From positions 186,001 to 250,000 of the forward strand of contig JALHQT010000003.1 of NCBI GenBank assembly GCA_022841825.1: DNA of 64,000 bases, written 5' to 3'. This document shows positions 52,499 through 63,809 of the stretch, piece by piece (the stretch's first letter is position 1; every line of letters starts with the position of its first letter). A program made the translations under genes and the position numbers. Under the pieces are notes generated by a model. It searched no databases and had not been told where the DNA came from. It was given only the letters and a program-made list of their open reading frames with translations. The stretch is from Anaerolineae bacterium (GTDB lineage: Bacteria; Chloroflexota; Anaerolineae; Aggregatilineales; Phototrophicaceae).

Positions 52499-52806
52499 AA
52501 ATACGTCCCCGCCTCCGGCACGAACGGCGTCATGAAGATGCGCGTGTACTCGGTCGTGCAGTCGTTGACCGCCTGACGCCATGCCGCCACGTACTCGGTC
52601 GCGCGATGCGCCTCCAAAGCTGCCTGATCGCGATACATCTCGAAGACAACCAGTTTGAGGGGGTCTTCGTCTTGTCGGTAGATCTCGAAGCGCAGGTTGC
52701 CCGGTTCGAGCACGCTCTGGCGTGCGTCTTCTTCTGCGATCTTCAGGAATTCTTCAACACGGTCGGGCTTTATGGTGATGTGGATCATGAAGGCGATGGG
52801 GGACAT
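52495..52806 (-). CDS. Antibiotic biosynthesis monooxygenase (ABM) family protein
   Basis: A 103-residue ferredoxin-like fold: FMIHITIKPDRVEEFLKIAEE, then EPGNLRFEIYRQDEDPLKLVVFEMYRDQAALEAHRATEYV. The class includes quinol monooxygenases and heme-degrading enzymes; the substrate is unknown. Its stop codon sits in a palindromic repeat. The gene appears monocistronic. Confidence 0.88.
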   Translation of the reverse strand: MSPIAFMIHITIKPDRVEEFLKIAEEDARQSVLEPGNLRFEIYRQDEDPLKLVVFEMYRDQAALEAHRATEYVAAWRQAVNDCTTEYTRIFMTPFVPEAGTYL

Positions 52807-52888
52807 GGGTAGACTTCCTTGTTCTTGCGAATGAAGAGAGGAAGATTTAACCGCAAAGACAAGACCGATCCAAATACCGCAAAAACAA

Positions 52889-52951
52889 CGGACGCCATAA
52901 ATGGCGTCCCTACCTCTTGCGATTCTGTAGGGACGGCATTTATGCCGTCCG
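52889..52951. repeat. Inverted pair of GTAGGG-family palindromes upstream of the ABM gene
   Basis: CGGACGCCATAAATGGCGTC continues CCTAC (52889-52913), spacer CTCTTGCGATTCT, then GTAGGGACGGCATTTATGCC and GTCCG (52927-52951). The paired layout and GATTC spacer match the pair at 50384-50450. Confidence 0.88.
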
Positions 52952-52978
52952 TCTCTGCCGGATAGTTACGAGTTGGTG

Positions 52979-55519
<2,541 letters not shown>

Positions 55520-55953
55520 GGTTCTCGACCTCCATCGCCATCCGCCCGCCAAGAAAATGGCGGGCAACCATAAACGTTACGTTCCGGCAAGGCTGAAACT
55601 TGCCACATTTTACCACAACGCCAGCGCACGATTCATCACAGAGGGTGGGCGCGGGATTGGGGATATTTTGGGTTATTCCAGTGTAACGGCATATCCCCTG
55701 CCTGCGCCATAAGCCGTTCGTAAGAAATTCGTGCGATTTGTGAGAGTTTCGCCGGAATTGGCGCGCTTTCAACTCCCCAAACGGATAGGCTAACCCAAAC
55801 GGAGCGTGGTACGCATCAATCAACGAGCCTACGCTGATGCGCCCAGTAGGATGATTACTTTGATTTGTTAGGTGTGCTTTAGTGAAGTGAAAGGTTTTGT
55901 AAGTACTGTTAGACAAGGGACCACTTAGTCTCCCAAAAGTATGGGCTACCATT
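55520..55953. other. Divergent intergenic region without a recognised gene
   Basis: 434 bp between clpC (leftward) and the sugar transferase (rightward). It is notably richer in A and T towards 55850-55920 than its surroundings. The only long ORF (55434-56000, minus) has no family features. No CIRCE or CtsR-like heptad repeat (GGTCAAA) was seen, so the ClpC control mode stays unknown. Confidence 0.5.
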
Positions 55954-56652
55954 ATGCTGCGGCAAATAAGTTTCATCCCGACCAAGAATGTCACGCACAC
56001 CTATGTCGCCCCAGTGACATCTGCTCAACAGCGGATGATCGGCATGAACAGACGGCAGCGGATTGCCAAACGCGCGCTCGATCTTGCGGTGGGAAGTGTC
56101 GCGCTGTTCCTGAGCCTGCCCGTGATGCTGCTTGTCGCTATCGCCATCAGGATCGAGTCCAAGGGACCTGTCCTGTTCCGTCAGCGTCGTGTCGGCGAGG
56201 GTGGTCGCTTTTTCCAGATGTATAAGTTCCGTTCGATGGTGGTCAATGCCGAGGCGTACCAGGCGGGCGTCAACCGGACAAGCCCGAGCGGGCAGACGCT
56301 GCATAAACACAGGGGCGACCCGCGTGTGACGCGCGTCGGCAGATTCATCCGCAAGACCAGCCTGGACGAGCTGCCTCAGCTCCTGAATGTGCTGCGGGGC
56401 GATATGTCGCTGGTGGGACCCCGTCCGGAACTGCCCTGGCTGGTCGAGCAGTACGAGTCGTGGCAGCGTGAGCGTTTCCTGGTTCCGCAGGGCATTACGG
56501 GCTGGTGGCAGATAACGGGGCGCAGCGATAAGCCGTGCCACCTGAGCACGGACGACGATGTGTACTACATCCGCAACTACTCGCTCTGGATGGACATCAA
56601 GATCATCGCCAGGACTATTCCGGCGCTCTTCAAGGGCAAAGGCGCGTTCTAA
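55954..56652 (+). CDS. Bacterial sugar transferase (short, exopolysaccharide type)
   Basis: A 232-residue protein. Hydrophobic helix DLAVGSVALFLSLPVMLLVAIAI, then KGPVLFRQRRVGEGGRFFQMYKFRSM, and LDELPQLLNVLRGDMSLVGPRPELP: the classic catalytic blocks of phosphoglycosyl transferases (PF02397). It attaches the first sugar-phosphate to undecaprenyl phosphate at the inner membrane. Members often form the start of a polysaccharide operon; here it stands alone. ATG 56038 is an alternative start. Confidence 0.92.
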   Translation: MLRQISFIPTKNVTHTYVAPVTSAQQRMIGMNRRQRIAKRALDLAVGSVALFLSLPVMLLVAIAIRIESKGPVLFRQRRVGEGGRFFQMYKFRSMVVNAEAYQAGVNRTSPSGQTLHKHRGDPRVTRVGRFIRKTSLDELPQLLNVLRGDMSLVGPRPELPWLVEQYESWQRERFLVPQGITGWWQITGRSDKPCHLSTDDDVYYIRNYSLWMDIKIIARTIPALFKGKGAF

Positions 56653-56752
56653 AGCGCGCGTGTCCAGACCCCACAATCCAGCGAAATCGTCAGTTTCAGC
56701 GCCCCCTCCGGGCGCTTTTGGCGTATAGTGGATGGCGCAAGGAGGTCTGCTC

Positions 56753-57622
56753 ATGCCCCTCACGCATCAATCGACTTACCGTGTTCGCCATTACGAATGT
56801 GATGCCTACGGACACCTGAACAACGCCAACTATCTGCGCTATATGGAGCAGACGGCAATCGAGGCATCGGCGGCGGTCGGCTATGACGACGCGCGTTACG
56901 CGGCGTTGGGCACGCTCTGGCTGATCCACGAAACCGACATCGAGTACCTGCTGCCGCTGCTGGCGGGCGATGAAGTCGTCGTCACGACCTGGGTCGCGGA
57001 CTTCCGGCGCGTGCGTTCGCGGCGGCGCTACGAATTCACGCGCGTGGCAGATGGGGCGCTGGTGGCGCGCGCGGCGACCGATTGGGCATATCTCGACAGA
57101 GCGAGCGGGCGACCCGTCGCCATCTCAGCCGAGATGATCGCGGCGTTCGACCCTGCGAATGAGACGGTAGCGCGAACACCGTTCCCAACGCCGCCGCCCG
57201 CGCCGCCACGCCCGTACACGCTGGCGCGGCGCGTCGAATGGCGCGATATTGACATGGCGATGCATGTCAACAACGCCAACTACCTGAGTTACATGGAAGA
57301 ATGCGGTGTCGAGTCGCTCGGCGCGTTCGGCTGGTCGATGGAGCGCCTGGTGGCGGAGGACATCGCCATCTTCGCGCGGCGTCATCGCATCGAATATCAG
57401 GGGCAGGCAAAGCTGGGCGATCTACTGGATGTGACGACATTTCTGGCTGAGGTGCGGCGTGCGACCGCCGTGCGCCACTTCGCCATTCGCCGCGCGGGCG
57501 ATGGGGCACCGATTGCACGCGCGTATTCACAGTGGGTCTTCATGCATCCGTCGTCGGGGCAGGTGGCGCGCGTCCCGGAGCGCATCCTGGTCGATTTCGC
57601 CGAACACATCGTCCGCGAATAA
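56753..57622 (+). CDS. Double hotdog acyl-CoA/acyl-ACP thioesterase
   Basis: About 289 residues with two 4HBT domains: RVRHYECDAYGHLNNANYLRYMEQTAIE (N) and RVEWRDIDMAMHVNNANYLSYMEECGVE (C). The HxNNANY motif occurs in each half, so it is an internal duplication, as in FatA/FatB-type acyl-ACP thioesterases. It hydrolyses an acyl thioester in the cytoplasm; chain length is unknown. ATG 56753 has AAGGAGG upstream. Confidence 0.9.
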   Translation: MPLTHQSTYRVRHYECDAYGHLNNANYLRYMEQTAIEASAAVGYDDARYAALGTLWLIHETDIEYLLPLLAGDEVVVTTWVADFRRVRSRRRYEFTRVADGALVARAATDWAYLDRASGRPVAISAEMIAAFDPANETVARTPFPTPPPAPPRPYTLARRVEWRDIDMAMHVNNANYLSYMEECGVESLGAFGWSMERLVAEDIAIFARRHRIEYQGQAKLGDLLDVTTFLAEVRRATAVRHFAIRRAGDGAPIARAYSQWVFMHPSSGQVARVPERILVDFAEHIVRE

Positions 57623-57750
57623 TCGATATGTCCCTGTCGTTCACCCTTCCGCCTACAGCAACACTAGTGGTCGTTTTCTCGCCTTCCGCACATAATCATG
57701 CATGTGCGACAAGTTCCATTATTTTCACCGATGACCAGGAGTAAATTGCT

Positions 57751-58989
57751 ATGTCTCGCCGCCTCTTACGCATCTCACTGCTGCTCGCACTGCTGGCACT
57801 TGCGCTGGGCGCAGTGCCGACCTTCGCCCAGGCGACCACGATCACCTTTCTGACGCCGCCCTGGGGCGCGCCGCCCAACCCGGAAGCGCTCGCCGCCTTC
57901 CAGGAAGAAGCGGGCTTCACCGTCGAGGTGCAGTCCGTCCAGATGGCAGACCTCTTCAGCCGTGTCCAGGTCGCCGCCGCCTCCGGGCAGCCCGCCGCCG
58001 ACGTGATCTTCCTGACCGAAGAAGCGCCGTCGAATATCGTTGCCACCGGGAACATGATGGCGCTCAACGATCTGATCGCCGCGACTGCCGAACTCGACCT
58101 GAGCGACTTCAGCAAGGTCGATTTCTGGACCCAGGATGACCAAGTTTACGGCATCCCCACCTATCTCCAGTTGGTGATGATGGACTACAACGCCGCCAAA
58201 CTCGCCGAAGCGGGCTTTGACGCGCCGCCGGCGACCTGGGCAGAGATGCGCGATATGGCGGTCGCCATCCGCGAGCAGGGCATCGACGAGAACCCGATTG
58301 CGTTGGGTGCCATCGACTGGTCGTGGTATCTGATGGCGCTCTCGATGGGCGACCCGATGTTCGATGCCGACCTCAACCCGGTCTTTGCGGACGAAGGCTC
58401 GAAGGGGCGCGAGGCGATGGCGCTGCTGCTCAGTCTGTTCGCCGACGAGCTGATCAGCCCGGAAATGCTGGCAGGCTCGATCAACCAGCACGCACTCTTC
58501 TGGGGCGGCACGGGCGTCTTCCATCAGGGCTGGCAGGGGTCGGTGCAGGTGGGCAATAACCCGGATGTCTCGCAGCAGGCACCAGATGTCGCCTACATGC
58601 TGCTGCCGGAAGTCGGCAACACCTGGAGCTTCCCGGCGGGCATCGGCATCGCAGCCGGGTCGCCCAACGCCGAGCAGGCGTGGCAGTTCATCCAGTGGTA
58701 CGTGGGCGAAGAGAACCAGCGCGCCATCTATGAAGCCGTGGGTCTCTATCCCTCGCGCGTTTCGGTCGCCGCCGCCCTGAGCGAAGAGGGCTTGATCGCG
58801 GGCAATGACGTGATCACCGCACAGAGCGAACTGGTCAACGAGCTGCCGCGTTACGCGCTGTGGTGGGGTCCCTTCACCAATGTCGTGAGCGAGGCGGTCC
58901 TGGAAGCGGCGCAGACCGGCACGTCGGCGGACGACGTGATCGACATGCTGGCGGAAGAGTGGAACGCGCTGAAGGAAGAATATCAGTAG
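57751..58989 (+). CDS. Sugar ABC transporter extracellular solute-binding protein
   Basis: A 412-residue protein: signal peptide MSRRLLRISLLLALLALALGAVPTFA, then FLTPPWGAPPNPEALAAFQEEAGFTV and GYFHQ-like sugar-binding blocks (TGVFHQGWQGSVQVG, VGNTWSFPAGIGIAAGSPN). AGGAG precedes the ATG. First gene of the operon with two permeases and a GH3 hydrolase. The GH3 context suggests a beta-linked amino sugar or oligosaccharide. Confidence 0.92.
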   Translation: MSRRLLRISLLLALLALALGAVPTFAQATTITFLTPPWGAPPNPEALAAFQEEAGFTVEVQSVQMADLFSRVQVAAASGQPAADVIFLTEEAPSNIVATGNMMALNDLIAATAELDLSDFSKVDFWTQDDQVYGIPTYLQLVMMDYNAAKLAEAGFDAPPATWAEMRDMAVAIREQGIDENPIALGAIDWSWYLMALSMGDPMFDADLNPVFADEGSKGREAMALLLSLFADELISPEMLAGSINQHALFWGGTGVFHQGWQGSVQVGNNPDVSQQAPDVAYMLLPEVGNTWSFPAGIGIAAGSPNAEQAWQFIQWYVGEENQRAIYEAVGLYPSRVSVAAALSEEGLIAGNDVITAQSELVNELPRYALWWGPFTNVVSEAVLEAAQTGTSADDVIDMLAEEWNALKEEYQ

Positions 58990-59013
58990 AGCGCGAGATA
59001 TAGACGACGCCCA

Positions 59014-59215
59014 GCCGCCCTCACCCCTCACCCCTCTCCCACACATCGCGCCGGAAGAGTCCAAGAGCGATAGACTCTCGTGCGATGGGGGAGAGGGGAA
59101 CCAGAATGTGCGCGCATAGGCGACTCGGCTCCCCTCTCCCTCGATGCGTTTTCGCAAGCATCGCAATCCGCTGGCTGGGCAGCATCGCGTGGGAGAGGGG
59201 CTGGGGGTGAGGGCG
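59014..59215. repeat. CCGCCCTCACCCC inverted-repeat element between binding protein and permease genes
   Basis: A roughly 200-bp element. Terminal arms are CCGCCCTCACCCCTCACCCC and GGGGCTGGGGGTGAGGGCGG. It contains internal hairpins (GAGAGGGGAACC / GGCTCCCCTCTCCC, and GCGATGGGGGAGAGG). It is the same family as 4772-4911. It fills the 242-bp gap before the first permease. Confidence 0.8.
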
Positions 59216-59231
59216 GATTCCGCATACCATC

Positions 59232-60179
59232 ATGCAATCAATTATCCTGAAAATGCTCAGGTCTAGTCCTATGCGACAACGTTTTTTCACGCAAGATCGC
59301 TTATTTATCGCCGTTATCCTGATTCCGCTGCTGCTCTTCATCGCGCTGCTGATCTACGTGCCCGCCGTCGATACCTTCAACACGAGTCTGACCAACCGCA
59401 ACCTGCGCATCAATCGTCCACCGGAATTTCTGGCGTTCGAGAATTACGCGCGCCTGCTCCAGGATGACGAGTTCTGGGAGGTGACCGGGCGCAGCCTGGT
59501 CGTCGTGGCGTTGGTGCTGCCCATCGAGATGACGATTGCCTTCGCCGCCGCGCTGCTGCTCAACGAGCGCTTTCCTGGGCGCGCGGTCGTGCGCACGCTG
59601 GCGATCCTGCCGTGGATGGTGCCGCCCGTCGTCAACGGCTTCTTATGGGGCTGGCTGCTCAACGGCGAGTATGGCGCGCTCAACGGGCTGCTCTACCAGT
59701 TCGGCTTGATCGGCGAGTATCGCTCGTGGCTGCGCGACCCCAACGAGCAGCTTCTGTGGGTCGCCGTCGTGCAAGCGTGGACGCGCTTCTCCTTCCCGAC
59801 GATTGTGCTGCTGGCGGGCTTGCAGGGCATCCCGGACGAGCTGTACGATGCCGCCCGCGTCGATGGCGCGAGCGTATGGAGCCAGTTGACGCGCATCACC
59901 TTCCCGCTGCTGCTGCCGTCGTTCGCCATCGCGCTGGTGGTCGAGTTCATCGCGGCGTTCCAGATCTTCGACGTGGTGTGGACGCTGACGGCGGGCGGCT
60001 CGGCGGGCGGGCAGATCAACCCGTTCACTCGAACACTGATGCTCTATAACTACGAGCTGGTCTTCCGCGATCTGCGCGTCGGGCTGGGCGCGGCGCTGTC
60101 GTATCTGATCCTGCTGATGTCGCTTGGCGTCGGCTTCATCTTCGTCCGCCGGCTGTATAACCAGGGGATCAAAGAATGA
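59232..60179 (+). CDS. Sugar ABC transporter permease, MalF/UgpA type
   Basis: A 315-residue protein with six membrane helices. EAA loop: DAARVDGASVWSQLTRITFPLLLPS. It is the first channel subunit. ATG 59271 (MRQRFF) is a plausible shorter start, since the N-terminal 13 residues are not conserved in the family. The stop overlaps the next gene by ATGA. Confidence 0.92.
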   Translation: MQSIILKMLRSSPMRQRFFTQDRLFIAVILIPLLLFIALLIYVPAVDTFNTSLTNRNLRINRPPEFLAFENYARLLQDDEFWEVTGRSLVVVALVLPIEMTIAFAAALLLNERFPGRAVVRTLAILPWMVPPVVNGFLWGWLLNGEYGALNGLLYQFGLIGEYRSWLRDPNEQLLWVAVVQAWTRFSFPTIVLLAGLQGIPDELYDAARVDGASVWSQLTRITFPLLLPSFAIALVVEFIAAFQIFDVVWTLTAGGSAGGQINPFTRTLMLYNYELVFRDLRVGLGAALSYLILLMSLGVGFIFVRRLYNQGIKE

Positions 60180-61054
60180 CGTGGTTCAACGCCAAACGGC
60201 GACGCCTGCTCCTGCTCTATCTCGCCTCGTTCATCCTGCTCTTCTGGGCGCTGGCACCGATCTACTGGGTGTTCGTGTCGAGCATCTCGAACCGCATCGA
60301 GCTGTATGCTCGCCCGTACAAAGTCTGGTTTCCGTCGGAGCCTACGCTCGATCATTACATCACGCTCTTCACGACCGGGGCGGGCTACCGCGATGGCGGC
60401 TTTTCGCCGACCGCCGGGCTGATGGCTTCCGGGATGCGCAGCAGCCTGATCACGAGCGTCGTATCGTCCGCCATCATCACCGTGATCGCGACGGGCGCGG
60501 GCTATGTCTTCGCGCGGATGAAGTTCCGCGGCAAGCAGGTTTCGTTCTACTTTCTGATGTTCATGATGCCGCTGCCGATCTGGGCGGCGCTGATCTCGCT
60601 CTTCTTCCTGATGACGCGGCTCAACCTGATCGATACGCATCTGGGGTTGATCCTGCTGTATGTCGTCTTCTCGACGCCGCTCTCGGTCTGGCTGATGTCC
60701 ACCTTCATCCGCGACATCCCGTCGGAGATCGAGGACGCGGCGTTCGTGGATGGGGCGAACCGCTGGCAGCTCTTGTGGAGCATCGTCTTCCCGTTGGCGC
60801 GCCCCGGCATGATCGCCGTCTTCCTGGTGGCGCTGCTGACGGCGTGGAACAACTTCCTGCTGCCGCTGATCTTCACCCGCTCGGCGGACGTGCAGCCGCT
60901 GACGGTCGTGCTGACGCTCTTCATCGGGCAGTACGAAGTCGCCTGGGAGGATATGTCGGCGGCGGCGGTGCTGACGATGCTGCCGCCCTTCCTGATGGCA
61001 CTCTTCTTCCAACGCTATCTCGTGCGTGGCTTGTCGATGGGAGCAGTGAAATGA
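60176..61054 (+). CDS. Sugar ABC transporter permease, MalG/UgpE type
   Basis: A 292-residue protein with six helices. EAA loop: EDAAFVDGANRWQLLWSIVFPLARPGM. It overlaps the preceding and following genes by 4 bp each, indicating translational coupling through the whole operon. No ATPase is present in the operon. Confidence 0.92.
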   Translation: MTWFNAKRRRLLLLYLASFILLFWALAPIYWVFVSSISNRIELYARPYKVWFPSEPTLDHYITLFTTGAGYRDGGFSPTAGLMASGMRSSLITSVVSSAIITVIATGAGYVFARMKFRGKQVSFYFLMFMMPLPIWAALISLFFLMTRLNLIDTHLGLILLYVVFSTPLSVWLMSTFIRDIPSEIEDAAFVDGANRWQLLWSIVFPLARPGMIAVFLVALLTAWNNFLLPLIFTRSADVQPLTVVLTLFIGQYEVAWEDMSAAAVLTMLPPFLMALFFQRYLVRGLSMGAVK

Positions 61055-62721
61055 ATGCTGTAGACACTCTTCTCGCTCAGATGACGCTCGAAGAAAAGAT
61101 CGGGCAGATGTTCCTGCTCGCCTTCGCGGGTGACCGGCTGGATGAGGCGCGCGTGCTGTTCGAGCAGCATTTCGTCGGCGCGTCTTACATCAGCAACGAC
61201 AACGTGCCCAGCCCCCAGGCGGCGGTCGATCTCGTCCGCGCGGTGCAGGGCTACGCGGCGAACACCCGCCTGAAGATCCCGCTCATCCTGGGCGTGGATC
61301 AGGAGGGCGCGTGGAGCGTGATGACGCCCGGCAGCAGTCCGGGTCCCGGCAACATGGCGCTCGGCGCGACCGGTCGCCCTGAGGATGCCTACGCGATGTA
61401 TGAGGTGATGGCGCGCGAGCTGCGGGCGGTCGGCTTGAACACGCTGCTCGCGCCATGCGCCGATTGCAACTCCAACCCGCACAACAGCATCATCGGGATG
61501 CGCTCGTTTGGCGAAAAGCCGGGGCTGGTCGGGCAGATGGCGGCGGCGGCGGTGCGCGGTGCGCACGCGGGCGGCGTGATCGCCACCGTCAAGCACTTCC
61601 CCGGGCATGGCGATACCACGCTCGACAGTCATCGCGGCATCCCGACGGTGACGCGCAGCCGTGAAGATCTGCGCAGCATCGACCTGCATCCGTTCGTCGA
61701 GGGTATCCGCGCGGGGACGGATGTCGTGATGACCTCGCACATTCTCTTTCCGGCAATCGACCCGGACAACCCGGCGACGCTCTCGCGTGCCATCCTGCAT
61801 GATGTGCTGCGCGGCGAGATGGGCTTTGACGGCGTGATCATGTCCGACAGCATGAACATGAAGTCGATGGTTGCCAATTATCCGGCTGCGGAGTCCGCCG
61901 TGCGCGCCTTCGCCGCCGGGGTCGATCTGCTCATGCTGGCGGAGGAGCATTACAGCCACGACGCCGCCAGCTACCTGCGCAACCAGACCGTGCTGATCGA
62001 GGCGGTGCGGCAGGCAGTGATCGATGGGCGGCTGCCGCTGGCGCGCGTCGAGGACGCGGTGCGCCGTGTGCTGACGCTCAAACATCAGTACGGACTGTGG
62101 CATGATGCGCCGCCGCCCGTCTGGAGCGCGCGCGAGGTCGGCACTCCGGCGCACGCGCAGGTGGAATTGGAGGTTTCGCAGCATGCCGTCGCCGTCATCC
62201 GCGACCGCGCCGGGCATGTGCCGCTCGCGCCGGATGCGCACATCACGCTGGTCAACGGGACGGCGCGCAGCGGTTACGCGCCGCTCGGCGCGACGCGCGG
62301 CATCGGTCCCAACCAGACGACGCCTGCCTATGATGTATTCGCGGCGGCGCTGCGCGTTCACACGCCGTCGCTTGCGGAGCTGTCGGCGGAGGATGTGCTG
62401 GGCGGCGCGCTGCCCGGCGCAGGCGTGATCGTCGTGGTGACGGAGAACTACCCGCTGCCCGGCATGGACTTTGAGCAGGCGAGCCAGCGCGCGGTCATCG
62501 AACGGCTGCACACGCACGCTGCCGAGCGCCTGGTCGTCGTCGCACTGCGCGATCCGTATGAGCTGGCGGCGCTGCCGGATGTTGGCACGTATGTCTGCGC
62601 GTTCAGCTTCCGCCCGTGCGCGGCGCAGGCGGCGGTCGATGTGCTGCGCGGCGTGGTGCCCGCGGCGGGGCGCTCACCCGTCAGCGTGCCGGGGACAGAA
62701 GTCGCCGCGAATGACTTGTAG
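61051..62721 (+). CDS. Glycoside hydrolase family 3, NagZ-like beta-N-acetylhexosaminidase
   Basis: About 556 residues. KHFPGHGDTTLDSHRG is the NagZ His-Asp signature and IMSDSMNM carries the nucleophile Asp266. N-terminal TIM barrel from LLAQMTLEEKIGQM; C-terminal alpha/beta domain. No signal peptide, so it acts on sugars brought in by the ABC system, probably GlcNAc- or muropeptide-derived (inferred). The ORF track (60124-62721) fuses this gene to an out-of-frame reading of the permease. The stop TAG lies in TTGTAGGGGCGC, a repeat-like word. Confidence 0.93.
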   Translation: MNAVDTLLAQMTLEEKIGQMFLLAFAGDRLDEARVLFEQHFVGASYISNDNVPSPQAAVDLVRAVQGYAANTRLKIPLILGVDQEGAWSVMTPGSSPGPGNMALGATGRPEDAYAMYEVMARELRAVGLNTLLAPCADCNSNPHNSIIGMRSFGEKPGLVGQMAAAAVRGAHAGGVIATVKHFPGHGDTTLDSHRGIPTVTRSREDLRSIDLHPFVEGIRAGTDVVMTSHILFPAIDPDNPATLSRAILHDVLRGEMGFDGVIMSDSMNMKSMVANYPAAESAVRAFAAGVDLLMLAEEHYSHDAASYLRNQTVLIEAVRQAVIDGRLPLARVEDAVRRVLTLKHQYGLWHDAPPPVWSAREVGTPAHAQVELEVSQHAVAVIRDRAGHVPLAPDAHITLVNGTARSGYAPLGATRGIGPNQTTPAYDVFAAALRVHTPSLAELSAEDVLGGALPGAGVIVVVTENYPLPGMDFEQASQRAVIERLHTHAAERLVVVALRDPYELAALPDVGTYVCAFSFRPCAAQAAVDVLRGVVPAAGRSPVSVPGTEVAANDL

Positions 62722-62779
62722 GGGCGCTGACGACAGCCGCAGGCGGAACGCATCGAAACCACAGATGCGTTTTCGCGTC

Positions 62780-62802
62780 GCTGGAAGCTCAAAGCTTCCA
62801 GC
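62780..62802. repeat. Small perfect hairpin after the GH3 gene
   Basis: GCTGGAAGCT-CAA-AGCTTCCAGC. A 10-bp stem with a 3-nt loop, a possible transcript-end hairpin without a T-run, adjacent to repeat 62821-62931. Confidence 0.7.
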
Positions 62803-62820
62803 TTGAAGGGTGGAAAAGCC

Positions 62821-62931
62821 TCTCGAAGAGGCTCCAGAGATTTTCTCATGTCGAAAGTACGGGTTAGAGAGCCGCTTCAGCGGCTTTCGACTGGGCTTGT
62901 AGCCTGAAGCTTTGAGCTTCAGGCGGCGAAA
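62821..62931 (+). repeat. Dispersed 111-bp repeat, copy 2
   Basis: It shares TCTCGAAGAGGCT, GAGAGCCGCTTCAGCGGC and the hairpin CCTGAAGC-TTTGA-GCTTCAGG with 4936-5047, and has almost the same length. The left boundary also forms AGCCTCTCGAAGAGGCT (62818-62834), a perfect palindrome. The region 62722-63052 is otherwise free of a convincing complete gene. Confidence 0.8.
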
Positions 62932-62941
62932 CAGGTTTAAT

Positions 62942-63010
62942 GCGGTTGCCTTCGGCTTGGGCGTGACGCTGGAGGACTACTGGCAGCGCGGCGATACGCC
63001 TGACGCCTGA
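62942..63010 (+). pseudogene. Possible C-terminal remnant of a lost gene
   Basis: The frame AVAFGLGVTLEDYWQRGDTPDA ends in TGA at 63008-63010 and has no start. The composition resembles a protein C-terminus. It lies just after repeat 62821-62931, which may have cut the gene. The family is not recognised; confidence is low. Confidence 0.3.
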
Positions 63011-63052
63011 GCGCCGCCCCATGCTCATGATCGGTGCGCAGGTCCTGAAAAG

Positions 63053-63679
63053 TCATGGACACTCTCGTTGCAGCACCTCACCGACCGCGCGCAGCACATA
63101 GTAGACGGAAGTCGCGCCGGGGTCCTGCGTGCCCAGGCTGCGCTCTTTGAGCACGGCGGAACGCCCGCGCGCCGCCACCATGTCCTTTGTCGATTCCATG
63201 CCCGCGCGCCCTGCATCGAGTGCGCCGCCCCACGCTGCCGGGATGGTCGCGCCCGCGCCTGCCTGCGCTCCAAACGCCTCCGTGAACGGGATGAGCGTGT
63301 CGAGCATGGTCTTATCGCCGAGCTTCGCCTTGCCCAGCTTCATCAGCGCGTCCTGAGCCTTAACGAGGGCGCTATGCACCTGGATCGCGGTCGTCACGTC
63401 GCCTTGCAGCCCGCCGCCCAGCGTCATCAGGTACATGCCGACCAGCGCGCCGGATGCCCCGCCCGCCGCGTCCGAGAATGCCATGCCCGCTTTGGCGATG
63501 ACCTGCCCCGCCGTGCCTGTCCGGTCGGCGGCAGCAGCGGCGCGAAAGCCGCGCGCCATGCCCGCGCCATGATCGCCATCACCCGCGACCGAGTCCAACT
63601 GCGCGAGTTCCGGCTCTTTTTCGAGGATGATCGCCAGCGCAGCGTCAATGCATTGGGCGGCGAGGGTGGATTGATCCAT
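63053..63679 (-). CDS. dhaL: Dihydroxyacetone kinase subunit DhaL-like
   Basis: A 208-residue protein. ATP-Mg site Asp29, Asp34, Asp36 in LDSVAGDGDHGAGM, then GGASGALVGM and LGDKTMLDTL: DhaL family signatures. DhaL transfers phosphate to dihydroxyacetone bound by DhaK. It follows the dhaK end (63810) on the same strand with a 130-bp gap full of repeats. Whether the phosphoryl donor is ATP or PTS DhaM cannot be told. Confidence 0.92.
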   Translation of the reverse strand: MDQSTLAAQCIDAALAIILEKEPELAQLDSVAGDGDHGAGMARGFRAAAAADRTGTAGQVIAKAGMAFSDAAGGASGALVGMYLMTLGGGLQGDVTTAIQVHSALVKAQDALMKLGKAKLGDKTMLDTLIPFTEAFGAQAGAGATIPAAWGGALDAGRAGMESTKDMVAARGRSAVLKERSLGTQDPGATSVYYVLRAVGEVLQRECP

Positions 63680-63724
63680 GTTGTAACTCCTGCATCCTGC
63701 AATAATCGATCAGGTTCTATTTCG

Positions 63725-63807
63725 AGTGCGAAGTGCGTGGTGCGAAACAACAGGCATCGAAATGTAGGGGCGCAATACATTGCGCCCCTACTTCGCACCA
63801 CGCACTC
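63725..63807. repeat. GTGCGNN heptad hairpin with a GTAGGGG palindrome nested in its loop
   Basis: The left arm is GAGTGCGAAGTGCGTGGTGCGAA and the right arm TTCGCACCACGCACTC. The loop contains GTAGGGGCGCAATA then CATTGCGCCCCTAC (63763-63790). One palindrome family has inserted in another. It separates dhaK and dhaL. Confidence 0.9.
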
Positions 63808-63809
63808 CT

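Noticed and set aside
60124-62721. 865-residue ORF suggesting a fusion protein
   Set aside because: The first 309 residues are an out-of-frame reading of the MalG permease. The GH3 gene starts at 61051 with an ATGA overlap and has the expected family length.
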